A DNA stretch of 11,954 bases, taken from a bacterium (GTDB lineage Bacteria; Verrucomicrobiota; Verrucomicrobiae; Limisphaerales; J093). The translations under genes and the position numbers were made by a program. The notes under the pieces are model-generated. The model saw only the letters and a program-made list of their open reading frames with translations. It had not been told where the DNA came from and ran no database searches. Below are positions 5,458-11,915 of the stretch, piece by piece. Location of the stretch: positions 1 through 11,954 of the forward strand of contig JAKCAB010000045.1 of the NCBI GenBank assembly GCA_021839785.1. Reading direction: 5' to 3'. The stretch's first letter is position 1; the number at the start of each line of letters is the position of its first letter.

Positions 5458-7698
5458 TCACATCAAATCCACGGGGTCCACATCCACCGTCAGCGCCAGA
5501 TCGTCCGGCAGGGGGAATTCTTCGCGCAACGCGGCCAGCGAGGGGCTCAGCCGCGACATCTGCCGCGTGCGCAGCATGAGTTGGTACCGGTAGAACGTCT
5601 CGGCCCGGAGCAGCGGCGCTGGCGCCGGCCCGGCGACCACCAGGTCTTTGACTTCCGCCAGGCGTCGGTCGAGTTCGCGCCGGAGGTGGTCGGCGGTGAA
5701 CTTCACCTTGTCTTCGTTGCGCCCGCGCAGCGTGAGCAACGCCACCCGGGTGAACGGCGGATACTTCAGTTGCTCGCGGAATTCGATTTCCTGCTCGTAG
5801 AAGCTCACGAAGTCGTGCCGGCGCGCGTACTGGATCGCCGGATGAAACGGGGTGAACGCCTGCACCACCACCTCGCCTTCCACGTCGCCGCGGCCGGCCC
5901 GCCCCGAGACTTGGGTGAGCAATTGAAACGTGCGCTCGGCCGCGCGGAAATCCGGCACGTGCAAGGCCAGGTCCGCGTAAATGATCCCCACCAACGTGAC
6001 GTTCGGAAAATGCAGGCCCTTGGCGATCATTTGGGTGCCCACCAGAATGTCGATCCGACCCGCGCGGAAATCGCCCAGCAGGCGCCGGTAATCGTCCTTG
6101 CGCTGGAGCGTGTCCGAGTCCATGCGCTGGATGCGCGCCACCGGGAACAGCCGCCGCAGCGTGTCCTCGACGCGTTGGGTGCCGATGCCGGCGTAGCGAA
6201 TGGCGGGGTGGCGACAGTCCGGGTTTGGGCAGACCGCGGGCACGGCTTCTTCGTGGCCGCAAATGTGGCAGCACAGGCGCTGTTTCTGGCGATGGTAAGT
6301 GAGCGCCACGCTGCAATTCGGGCAACCGGCCACGTAACCGCACTTCGGGCATTGGAGCGACGTCGAGTAACCGCGGCGGTTCAAAAACAAGATGACCTGC
6401 TCGCCGCGTTCCAGGCGTCGAGCGATGGCGTCCCGGAGCACTTGCGAAAAGATGGGGATGCCGCGCTCGCGACGCACCTCTTGGCGTAAGTCCACCACCC
6501 GGACCAGCGGGAGCTTCTGTTCGTCCACGCGTTGCGGAAGTTCGAGCAGGGCGTACTTGCCGCGCCGCGCGTTGAAGTAGCTTTCGAGCGAAGGCGTGGC
6601 GGAGCCGAGCACCACCACCGCGCCTTCGCGCTGGCCGCGCAGCACCGCCACGTCGCGGGCGTGGTAACGCGGCGCTTCCGCCTGCTTGTAGGAATGCTCG
6701 TGTTCCTCATCGACGACGATCAATCCCAGGTTCTCAACCGGCGCGAAGATTGCCGAGCGCGCGCCGATCACGATCCGCGCCCGGCCCTGGCGGATTTTGT
6801 GCCACTCGTCGTGGCGCTCGCCGGCCGAAAGGTGGCTGTGCAGCACCGCCACCAGCGTCCGCAACGGACCGTGCGAGAACCGCGCCTTGAACCGCTCGAT
6901 GGTCTGCGGCGTGAGCGAAATCTCCGGCACGAGGACGATCCCGCCTTGCCCGCGCTCGAGTGCCGCAGCCAGCGCCTGCAAATAAACCTCGGTCTTGCCG
7001 CTGCCCGTCACGCCGTGGAGCAGGAAAGTCTTGGGCGACGCGCCCGTGGCCGGGCCGGCGGCCCGCGCGTCCATCGCTTGCACGATGGCGTCCCGCGCCC
7101 GCGCCTGCTCCGGGTTCAACGCCAGCGGTTCGGTGGGCAGGACGTGCTCCTGACCGTAAGGGTCGCGCTCGGAAACCTGCGGCGCGATTTCGATCAAGCC
7201 TTTGTCCTCCAGCCGCCGCACCGTTTCGCTGGTGGTGCCGGTGAGCCGGAGCAGTTCTTGCAGCGGCAGGCCGCGGCGTTCCTCGATGAGGTTCCAGACT
7301 TCGAGTTGGCGGCGCGTCAGCCGCGGGAACTCGCCCGCCACCGGCAGGCTGCGCACGAAAAGACGCTCGCGCCAGCCCGGCTCCTCCTGGCGAACCGCGT
7401 CGGGGAGGACGCTCTTCAAGGCCACCTCCACCGGGCACACGTAATAACCGGCGATCCAGCGCGCCAGCTCGAGCACCTGCGGCGTCACGAGGCTCTGGCT
7501 GCCGAGGACCTTGCTGATCGGCCTGAGGTTGGTATGCGGCGAGTCTTCGACCAGCGCGGTCACGCAGCCCAGCACTTGCCGCGGGCCAAACGGCACCTTG
7601 ACGCGCGTGCCGACCGCCACCTGCCCGGCGAATTCCGCGGGAATCGTGTAATCGAATTCCTTGCGGACGGCGAAATCGAGCGTGACGCGGGCGATCAT
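5458..7698 (-). CDS. priA: Primosomal replication restart helicase PriA
   Basis: A 746-residue protein, near the 732 of E. coli PriA, which reloads the replicative helicase at stalled forks. The N-terminal DNA-binding part (1-about 105) contains DYTIP and VKVPFGPRQVLGCV. A winged-helix region follows, then the superfamily 2 helicase core: Walker A GVTGSGKT (229-236), DEEH box (330-333), GSATPS (365-370), motif V region GTQMIAKGLHFPNV (554-567) and motif VI QVSGRAGR (596-603). Two zinc sites sit in the core: Cys450/453, 459/462, 477/480 and 490/495. The last pair is C-x4-C instead of the usual C-x2-C. The ATG at 7698 is chosen because it starts at the normal PriA N-terminus; the frame runs open to 7848, but those extra 50 residues are Arg/Pro-rich and unlike the family. 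The gene is alone on its strand, convergent with the kinase and divergent from pta. Confidence 0.96.
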   Translation of the reverse strand: MIARVTLDFAVRKEFDYTIPAEFAGQVAVGTRVKVPFGPRQVLGCVTALVEDSPHTNLRPISKVLGSQSLVTPQVLELARWIAGYYVCPVEVALKSVLPDAVRQEEPGWRERLFVRSLPVAGEFPRLTRRQLEVWNLIEERRGLPLQELLRLTGTTSETVRRLEDKGLIEIAPQVSERDPYGQEHVLPTEPLALNPEQARARDAIVQAMDARAAGPATGASPKTFLLHGVTGSGKTEVYLQALAAALERGQGGIVLVPEISLTPQTIERFKARFSHGPLRTLVAVLHSHLSAGERHDEWHKIRQGRARIVIGARSAIFAPVENLGLIVVDEEHEHSYKQAEAPRYHARDVAVLRGQREGAVVVLGSATPSLESYFNARRGKYALLELPQRVDEQKLPLVRVVDLRQEVRRERGIPIFSQVLRDAIARRLERGEQVILFLNRRGYSTSLQCPKCGYVAGCPNCSVALTYHRQKQRLCCHICGHEEAVPAVCPNPDCRHPAIRYAGIGTQRVEDTLRRLFPVARIQRMDSDTLQRKDDYRRLLGDFRAGRIDILVGTQMIAKGLHFPNVTLVGIIYADLALHVPDFRAAERTFQLLTQVSGRAGRGDVEGEVVVQAFTPFHPAIQYARRHDFVSFYEQEIEFREQLKYPPFTRVALLTLRGRNEDKVKFTADHLRRELDRRLAEVKDLVVAGPAPAPLLRAETFYRYQLMLRTRQMSRLSPSLAALREEFPLPDDLALTVDVDPVDLM

Positions 7699-7817
7699 GG
7701 GCGCGGGACAAGCCAACCGCAGGTTCCTGGCTCGCGCCGGGCGCGTCAAGCGACGGCCGGTTGGGTGTTTCCACGGCTTCGTGGCATGAAGCGGGCAGGC
7801 GTGTCGGAGACTGCGGT

Positions 7818-7840
7818 GGCTGCGTTGGGCACAACGCGGC
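7818..7840. repeat. Hairpin repeat B, copy 1
   Basis: GCTGCGTTG and CAACGCGGC pair at eight of nine positions around a four-base loop. The copy at 7975-7997 differs at one base, which falls in the loop. A degraded A-type repeat (about 7862-7880) follows, as A follows B in the second unit. Confidence 0.6.
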
Positions 7841-7928
7841 GCCCTCATTTGCCAAGGGCAGGCTCCGGACTCGAGCCGCAGGGCGCACCTCCACGTCCAG
7901 AGCGATCTTCGTGCGCGGACGCGCCGTC

Positions 7929-7969
7929 TGCCGCGGACTCACGTCCGCAGCCACGGTGGACACCGTTGC
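7929..7969. repeat. Hairpin repeat A, copy 1
   Basis: This 41-base unit matches 8020-8060 at 38 of 41 positions. It holds a perfect stem GCGGAC/GTCCGC (7933-7938 with 7943-7948) around the loop TCAC, then a second small stem ACGGTG/CACCGT. Confidence 0.65.
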
Positions 7970-7974
7970 TTTGT

Positions 7975-7997
7975 GGCTGCGTTGGTCACAACGCGGC
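7975..7997. repeat. Hairpin repeat B, copy 2
   Basis: It matches 7818-7840 at 22 of 23 positions, with the same nine-base stem. It lies five bases after A copy 1 and 22 bases before A copy 2. Confidence 0.6.
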
Positions 7998-8019
7998 GGC
8001 TGCCCTTTTTGCTGATTCT

Positions 8020-8060
8020 TGCCGCGGACTGACGTCCGCAGCCACGGTGAACGCCGTTGC
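8020..8060. repeat. Hairpin repeat A, copy 2
   Basis: It is 38/41 identical to 7929-7969. One difference lies in the four-base loop (TGAC for TCAC), so the main stem GCGGAC/GTCCGC is kept intact. It ends 31 bases before the pta start. Confidence 0.65.
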
Positions 8061-8091
8061 AGTCTGGCGGCCCGCGACTACCCTTCCGCCC

Positions 8092-9153
8092 ATGCGTTTC
8101 ATCGCCAGCATCGTGGAGAAGCTGCAGCGACACCCGAAGCGGATCGTGTTCCCCGAAGGCACCGAACCGCGGGTGTTGCAAGCGGCGCGGCAGTTTCATT
8201 CGCTGCACCTGGGGGTGCCCATCCTGTTGGGCGAGCGGTCGAAGGTCAAAGAGGTGGCCGCGCGGCTGAACATTTCGCTCGAAGGCATTCGCGTGATCAA
8301 CCCGGCCGAAAGCGACGATTTCGACGCGTTCGTGCAACGGTTCTGCCTGTTGCGCCGGTCGCGGGGCATTCAAGAGCCGGAGGCGCGCGAGTTCATGGCC
8401 AAGCCGAATTACTACGGCGCGATGATGGTGGCGATGCACCAGGCGGACGGCTTGGTCTCGGGCACGAACGAGGTGACCGGCAGCGTGTTGCGGCCGCTCT
8501 TTCAAATCATCCAGCTCGCGCCGCAGACCACAGTCGCTTCGAGCTGCATGATCATGGAGGTGGAGGACTCGAAGTTCGGCGAGGACGGCGTGCTGTTCAT
8601 GGCGGACTGCGGCGTCATCCCGGACCCGAGTGTGGAACAGCTCGCGGAGATCGCCGTGGCCACGGCCAAGCTCGCCCGGCATTTGCACAACGTGCGTCCG
8701 CGTGTGGCGATGCTCTCGTTTTCCACCAAGGGCAGCGCCACGCACCCGTCGATCGGCAAGGTGCAGGCCGCCACGGCGCTGGCCCAACAAAAGGCGGATC
8801 AGCGCAGCTTGGAGGCGGATTTCGACGGCGAACTGCAGCTCGACGCCGCCTTGGTGCGCGACATTGCCCGGCTGAAAGTGCCGGAGAGCAAGGTGGCCGG
8901 CCAGGCGAACGTGCTGGTGTTTCCGGACCTCAACTCCGGCAACATCGGCAGCAAGATGGTCCGCGTGGTCGCGCGCGCGAATGCTTACGGCCAGATCCTC
9001 CTCGGCCTTGACCGCCCCGCGGCCGATGTTTCCCGCGGCTCGAACGCGCACGACATTCTTGGCGTGGCCGCCATCGTTGGTGTGCAGGCCGTGGATTACG
9101 AACTGCTTTATCCCGGCGCCGGCCAGAAGTTGCCCGGCGAAGACACTCCATGA
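8092..9153 (+). CDS. pta: Phosphate acetyltransferase, catalytic-domain-only form
   Basis: A 353-residue protein of the phosphate acetyl/butyryl transferase family, which interconverts acetyl-CoA and acetyl phosphate with phosphate and CoA. The opening KRIVFPEGTEPRVLQAA (16-32) is typical. Later motifs are FSTKGSA (210-216), GELQLDAAL (246-254), FPDLNSGNIGSK (277-288) and SRGSNAHDI (314-322) with Arg315, matching the substrate-binding arginine of characterised enzymes. At 124-137 it reads GTNEVTGSVLRPLF, where most Pta enzymes have an A/T-HTT-type stretch, so substrate preference may differ and a phosphate butyryltransferase role is possible. It is the short form without the N-terminal regulatory half. 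The downstream gene overlaps its stop (ATGA) and encodes that missing half. No acetate kinase gene is in the window. The ATG at 8092 gives the normal N-terminus; no clear ribosome binding site is seen. Confidence 0.9.
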   Translation: MRFIASIVEKLQRHPKRIVFPEGTEPRVLQAARQFHSLHLGVPILLGERSKVKEVAARLNISLEGIRVINPAESDDFDAFVQRFCLLRRSRGIQEPEAREFMAKPNYYGAMMVAMHQADGLVSGTNEVTGSVLRPLFQIIQLAPQTTVASSCMIMEVEDSKFGEDGVLFMADCGVIPDPSVEQLAEIAVATAKLARHLHNVRPRVAMLSFSTKGSATHPSIGKVQAATALAQQKADQRSLEADFDGELQLDAALVRDIARLKVPESKVAGQANVLVFPDLNSGNIGSKMVRVVARANAYGQILLGLDRPAADVSRGSNAHDILGVAAIVGVQAVDYELLYPGAGQKLPGEDTP

Positions 9154-10247
9154 ACGCAGCGACTCCGCGCCTCTTCATCGCCGCCACGCGGCAGAACGAA
9201 GGCAAGACCACCACCTCGCTCGGGCTGGCGTCCGTGCTCCAGGAACGCCATTACCCGCGCATCGGCTACATCAAGCCCGTGGGCCAGCGTTTCGTAAACG
9301 TGGACGCCCAGAAGATCGACGAGGACATCATCCTGATGGATCGTGTCTATGACCTGAAGTGCCCGCTGGTGGACATGAGCCCGATCGCCATCGAGCCGGA
9401 CTTCACGCGCAAGTACCTTCAGAAGTCCAACTACGAAACGCTCGTGACGCGGATCCAGAAAGCCTTCGACCGCGTGGCCTGGGAAAAGGATTTTGTGCTG
9501 TGCGAAGGCTCCGGCCATGCAGGGGTCGGTTCAGTCTTTGATCTCTCCAACGCCCGCGTCGCCAAAATCCTGGGCGCGAAAGTCATCATCGTCTCCCAAG
9601 GCGGCATCGGCAAACCCATCGACGAAGTCTGTGTGAACCAAGCCTTGTTCGAAAAGGAAGGCGTCGAGGTCATCGGCGTGATCCTGAACAAGGTGCTGCC
9701 CGAAAAACTGGATTTCATCGGCGAGTTCGCACACAAAGGGTTGAAACGCAAAGGACTGGACTTGCTCGGCGTTTTGCCGCTTCAGCCCATCCTCTCCAGT
9801 CCCACGATGGAGGTTCTCCGCGAGGAATTGCGCGCCGAGCCGCTGAACCAAAGCACACAGTACCAGAACCTGGTCGAGGAAGTCGTGGTGGGCGCCATGA
9901 GCGTCCAAAACGCGCTCAGTTATTTCAAGAGAGGCGTGCTGGTGATCACGCCGGGCGACCGCGAGGACCTCATCCTGGCCGCGGCGACCACCCTGTTCGA
10001 TCAGGGCACCGAAGGGCTGGCAGGTATCATCCTCACCGGCGGCCAACGGCCTTCGCCCAGCGTGGCGCGGGTGGTGGAGGCGCTGCCGTTCCCGATTCTG
10101 GCCGTAAACGCGGAGAGCTACCGCGTCGCGTCCAAGGTGCATGACCTCACGGTGAAGACGCGCCCGTCCGACACGGAGAAAATCGGTGTCATCCGCGACC
10201 TCATCGCCAAGCACGTGGACCTGCCCAAGCTCCTGAAAGCGCTCTGA
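9150..10247 (+). CDS. BioD-like P-loop plus DRTGG-domain protein (Pta N-terminal homologue)
   Basis: A 365-residue protein. The first part (about 1-215) is a dethiobiotin-synthetase-like P-loop NTPase with ATRQNEGKTT (12-21, Lys19), KPVGQ (42-46), VLCEGSG (116-122) and GVILNKV (176-182). The second part (about 238-350) is a DRTGG domain: VVVGAMSVQNAL (245-256), VITPGDREDLI (265-275) and GIILTGG (292-298). This is the same pair of domains that makes the regulatory N-terminal half of the long, E. coli-type phosphate acetyltransferase. Here it is a free protein whose ATG overlaps the pta stop in ATGA, so equal, coupled translation is likely. It may bind and tune the Pta catalytic protein in response to nucleotide or metabolite; that is inference. 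Stand-alone members are usually named 'phosphotransacetylase family protein' and lack the catalytic domain. Confidence 0.85.
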   Translation: MNAATPRLFIAATRQNEGKTTTSLGLASVLQERHYPRIGYIKPVGQRFVNVDAQKIDEDIILMDRVYDLKCPLVDMSPIAIEPDFTRKYLQKSNYETLVTRIQKAFDRVAWEKDFVLCEGSGHAGVGSVFDLSNARVAKILGAKVIIVSQGGIGKPIDEVCVNQALFEKEGVEVIGVILNKVLPEKLDFIGEFAHKGLKRKGLDLLGVLPLQPILSSPTMEVLREELRAEPLNQSTQYQNLVEEVVVGAMSVQNALSYFKRGVLVITPGDREDLILAAATTLFDQGTEGLAGIILTGGQRPSPSVARVVEALPFPILAVNAESYRVASKVHDLTVKTRPSDTEKIGVIRDLIAKHVDLPKLLKAL

Positions 10248-10261
10248 GCGCAAAGTTGCGC
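10248..10261. terminator. Short perfect inverted repeat after the pta operon
   Basis: GCGCAAAGTTGCGC directly follows the stop codon at 10245-10247. It could form a five-base stem with a four-base loop. No T-run follows, so intrinsic termination is only possible, not shown. Confidence 0.3.
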
Positions 10262-10274
10262 CCGGCCCATTGAA

Positions 10275-10379
10275 GGCCTGGCTTCGCCGGTTCACCGACG
10301 ACTTCTGGTGCTGGATAGCCCGCGGCTTGCCTTGGCGAACCGGCAGTCAAGGCCGCTCGCGCGAGCATAATGCCAGGCC
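10275..10379. repeat. Nested inverted repeats in the gap before the injection-system genes
   Basis: Three palindromic parts nest in 105 bases. The outer arms GGCCTGGC (10275-10282) and GCCAGGCC (10372-10379) are perfectly complementary. Inside, GCCGGTTC (10286-10293) pairs perfectly with GAACCGGC (10337-10344), and GCTCGCGCGAGC (10355-10366) is a perfect 12-base palindrome. The pattern would fold as a closed three-way junction. It may be a structured RNA, a palindromic mobile remnant, or a boundary element. The first part also has a short protein-like frame from TTG 10270 (MKAWLRRFTDDFWCWIARGL) that appears to continue in another frame, so a decayed small gene is possible. Confidence 0.45.
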
Positions 10380-10455
10380 CGGCGGTAGAACGCGATGTCT
10401 TCGGTTTCCGGTAACGCCCGCCGCGAAAAATTCGGTCCTTCGGCCAGTAAGTATT

Positions 10456-10480
10456 AACCTCCTTGTGAATAAGTGAGGTT
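10456..10480. promoter_or_regulatory. Inverted repeat in AT-richer patch, possible operator
   Basis: AACCTC (10456-10461) and GAGGTT (10475-10480) are perfect inverted arms around 13 bases. They lie in the only AT-rich patch of the 296-base gap, with TATTAA at 10452-10457 and TTGACT at 10480-10485 nearby. No well-spaced -35/-10 pair can be completed. A regulator site for the injection-system genes is possible. Confidence 0.25.
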
Positions 10481-10543
10481 TGACTCGCCGGCAGTGCGGG
10501 GCTACTGCTGTGGCCGAGCAAGCAACCCCGAATCCTGACACGC

Positions 10544-11131
10544 ATGGCGAACCACCTCGCAATTCACGCGCTGAGCAGTTCGCTGAAGGATTTTCTCAAG
10601 CACAGCTATGAGGCGGCGACGGAGACGCTGCCGGCCTGCAGTTTCGAGGTGCTTTCCTCCGCCAAGTTTGCCACCGACCCCACGTTCGCGACCACCACCG
10701 CCACACTCTACCTGTACCGTATCGCCACCAATCACCACCTGCGCAACCTCCGCGCCGGGCCCCCCGCCGGGCCGCTCGGGCTGGATTTGCACTACCTGCT
10801 CACGGTTTGGGGGGCGGAAAACGACACCGCCGAAACCGAGCAAACCATTCTCGGCTGGCTGGTGCGCGAACTGCATTATCACCCGTACCTGGACCCGAGC
10901 GTGCTGAACGCCGACGGCGACTGGGCCGCGGACGAGACGGTGGCGTTGCTCCCGACCGACCTGACCACCGAAGACCTGACGCGCATCTGGGACGCGGCGA
11001 ACCGGCCGTACCGGTTGAGCTATGGCTTCATTGCCCGGGTCCTGCGAGTCGGCCAGGGTGCCCGCGAGTACCAGCCGGTGGTCGCCGCGCGGCTCACGTT
11101 TACGGACGACCTGCACGAACGCCTGCCGTGA
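10544..11131 (+). CDS. DUF4255 (Pvc16/Afp16-like) tail-terminator protein of a contractile injection system
   Basis: A 195-residue protein matching the DUF4255 pattern: N-terminal MANHLAIHALSSSLKDFL, then TATLYLYRIATNHHLRNL (52-69), LGLDLHYLLTVWG (78-90) and TILGWLVRELHYHPYL (101-116). In PVC and antifeeding-prophage particles the Pvc16/Afp16 protein caps the end of tube and sheath and fixes their length; this family is found almost only in extracellular contractile injection system loci. Here it is the first recognisable gene of such a locus: the next gene overlaps its stop (GTGA), and the one after is a tail sheath. No ribosome binding site is clear before the ATG at 10544, although that start gives the normal family N-terminus. 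Family assignment is strong; the particle itself is inferred from the two hallmark genes. Confidence 0.85.
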   Translation: MANHLAIHALSSSLKDFLKHSYEAATETLPACSFEVLSSAKFATDPTFATTTATLYLYRIATNHHLRNLRAGPPAGPLGLDLHYLLTVWGAENDTAETEQTILGWLVRELHYHPYLDPSVLNADGDWAADETVALLPTDLTTEDLTRIWDAANRPYRLSYGFIARVLRVGQGAREYQPVVAARLTFTDDLHERLP

Positions 11132-11877
11132 AAGAATGCCTCGATCGACGTGTCTTGGGCGCGGTGCGCTGGGTGGATCATCTCACTGGCCGGGCGGTGT
11201 CGCGCAACTTGACCGTGCGCTCGGCGCAGGCCCGATTCCGCGCCAACGCCAGCCACCTCGCCTTGATCGTCGCGGCCAGCGGCTTTGACGATTACACCGC
11301 TGCATTCGCCGATCCCCTGCCCGCTGCCGGACCGCTCACCGTCACTGCCACCGTGGAAGACCCGCTGGGAGATTATCTGCCGCGGGCCTTCTCGGTCGCT
11401 CTGCCGCGCAGCGTCGCGGTGAGTGCCCCGTTGCCGGCCGATTCGGTCTTTCGCCCGGTGGACGTGGAACTGTTGCCCGGCGCCACTGGCCGGGCCGCGC
11501 CGGGCTGGGCCGAGGCCCGCGTGAGCGTGAAACGGCTGGCGGACAACTCCGCTTTTCCGAACGTCCTCGTCCGCGCTCGCGGCGACCTCGCGGACGGTCA
11601 GGGCGCGCGCGTGCTGGGCGTGGGCATGTCGGATGCCCGGGGCGAGGCGCCGGTGTTCCTGCTCGAAATCCCGCTGCTCCAGCCCGACCCCGTTTCCGGC
11701 AAAATGGCGCCGACCCAGGTGGATTTGACCTTCGAGTTCGTGCCGCCGCCCGCCGGCCAAACGGTGGTCGATTGGACCCAACTGCTGCCCGCCGCCGCGC
11801 AGCCGGCGAACGTTTTGGGTGGCCAGACGCTCGGCGCCTCGCGCCGTCTTTCCTTTGAATTCAAGGTGACTGTGTAA
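11128..11877 (+). CDS. Unknown protein between DUF4255 and sheath genes
   Basis: A 249-residue protein I do not recognise with certainty. The GTG start at 11128 overlaps the previous stop (GTGA), implying coupled translation. The first 90 or so residues (VLGAVRWVDHLTGRAV ... LPRAFSVALPRSV) alternate short hydrophobic strands with loops, like an immunoglobulin or carboxypeptidase-regulatory-like beta sandwich. The second part (about 110-249) is again strand-rich, with VDVELLPG, GWAEARVSV, VDLTFEFVPPPAGQTVVDW, and the ending RRLSFEFKVTV. No membrane helix or signal peptide is seen, fitting a structural part of a cytoplasmically assembled particle. Position suggests a baseplate, cap or decorating role. 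Similar Ig-like proteins sit between DUF4255 and sheath genes in some eCIS loci as I recall, but this was not checked. The gene is complete, and the sheath gene begins 38 bases later. Confidence 0.7.
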   Translation: MKECLDRRVLGAVRWVDHLTGRAVSRNLTVRSAQARFRANASHLALIVAASGFDDYTAAFADPLPAAGPLTVTATVEDPLGDYLPRAFSVALPRSVAVSAPLPADSVFRPVDVELLPGATGRAAPGWAEARVSVKRLADNSAFPNVLVRARGDLADGQGARVLGVGMSDARGEAPVFLLEIPLLQPDPVSGKMAPTQVDLTFEFVPPPAGQTVVDWTQLLPAAAQPANVLGGQTLGASRRLSFEFKVTV

Positions 11878-11903
11878 ACCAACGTATCCACAACCCCGAA
11901 ATC

Positions 11904-11908
11904 AGGAG
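11904..11908 (+). promoter_or_regulatory. Ribosome binding site AGGAG of the sheath gene
   Basis: AGGAG ends seven bases before ATG 11916, ideal spacing. The two genes upstream have no comparable site, which fits high translation of the abundant sheath subunit. Confidence 0.6.
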
Positions 11909-11915
11909 CCCATCC

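Larger units (their letters stand above)
7699..8091. other. Divergent intergenic region filled with hairpin repeats
   Basis: No gene is supported between priA and pta. The stretch carries two kinds of GC-rich palindromic repeat, given separately, and the promoters of both flanking genes must lie in or between them. A further small hairpin, GCTTC/GAAGC, is at about 7776-7792. No sigma-70 boxes were convincing. Confidence 0.5.

Noticed and set aside
5350..6489. Long plus-strand open frame of 379 codons
   Set aside because: It lies antisense to priA, whose motifs are intact; its translation is rich in Arg, His, Gln and Ala as is common for GC-rich antisense frames.
7699..7848. Fifty-residue N-terminal extension of PriA
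   Set aside because: It is Arg/Pro/His-rich and unlike PriA, overlaps the repeat B copy, and the family N-terminus begins at the ATG at 7698.
7818..8060. CRISPR array
   Set aside because: Only two kinds of repeat in two or three copies, alternating, with unequal spacing and no cas genes.
6532..8091. Plus-strand extension of the pta frame by 520 codons
   Set aside because: It runs antisense over priA and through the repeats; Pta similarity begins only at ATG 8092.
7939..9051. Minus-strand frame of 370 codons over pta
   Set aside because: It is a shadow of the clearly coding plus strand, rich in His, Arg and Ala with no domain.
10456..10466. End of a 16S rRNA gene, because of the anti-Shine-Dalgarno string CCTCCTT
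   Set aside because: The bases on either side do not match the conserved 3' end of 16S rRNA; the string is probably chance or part of the inverted repeat.
11020..11781. Minus-strand frame of 253 codons over the unknown eCIS gene
   Set aside because: The plus-strand frame is coupled to DUF4255 by GTGA and has a strand-like pattern; the minus frame is His/Arg/Gly-rich.
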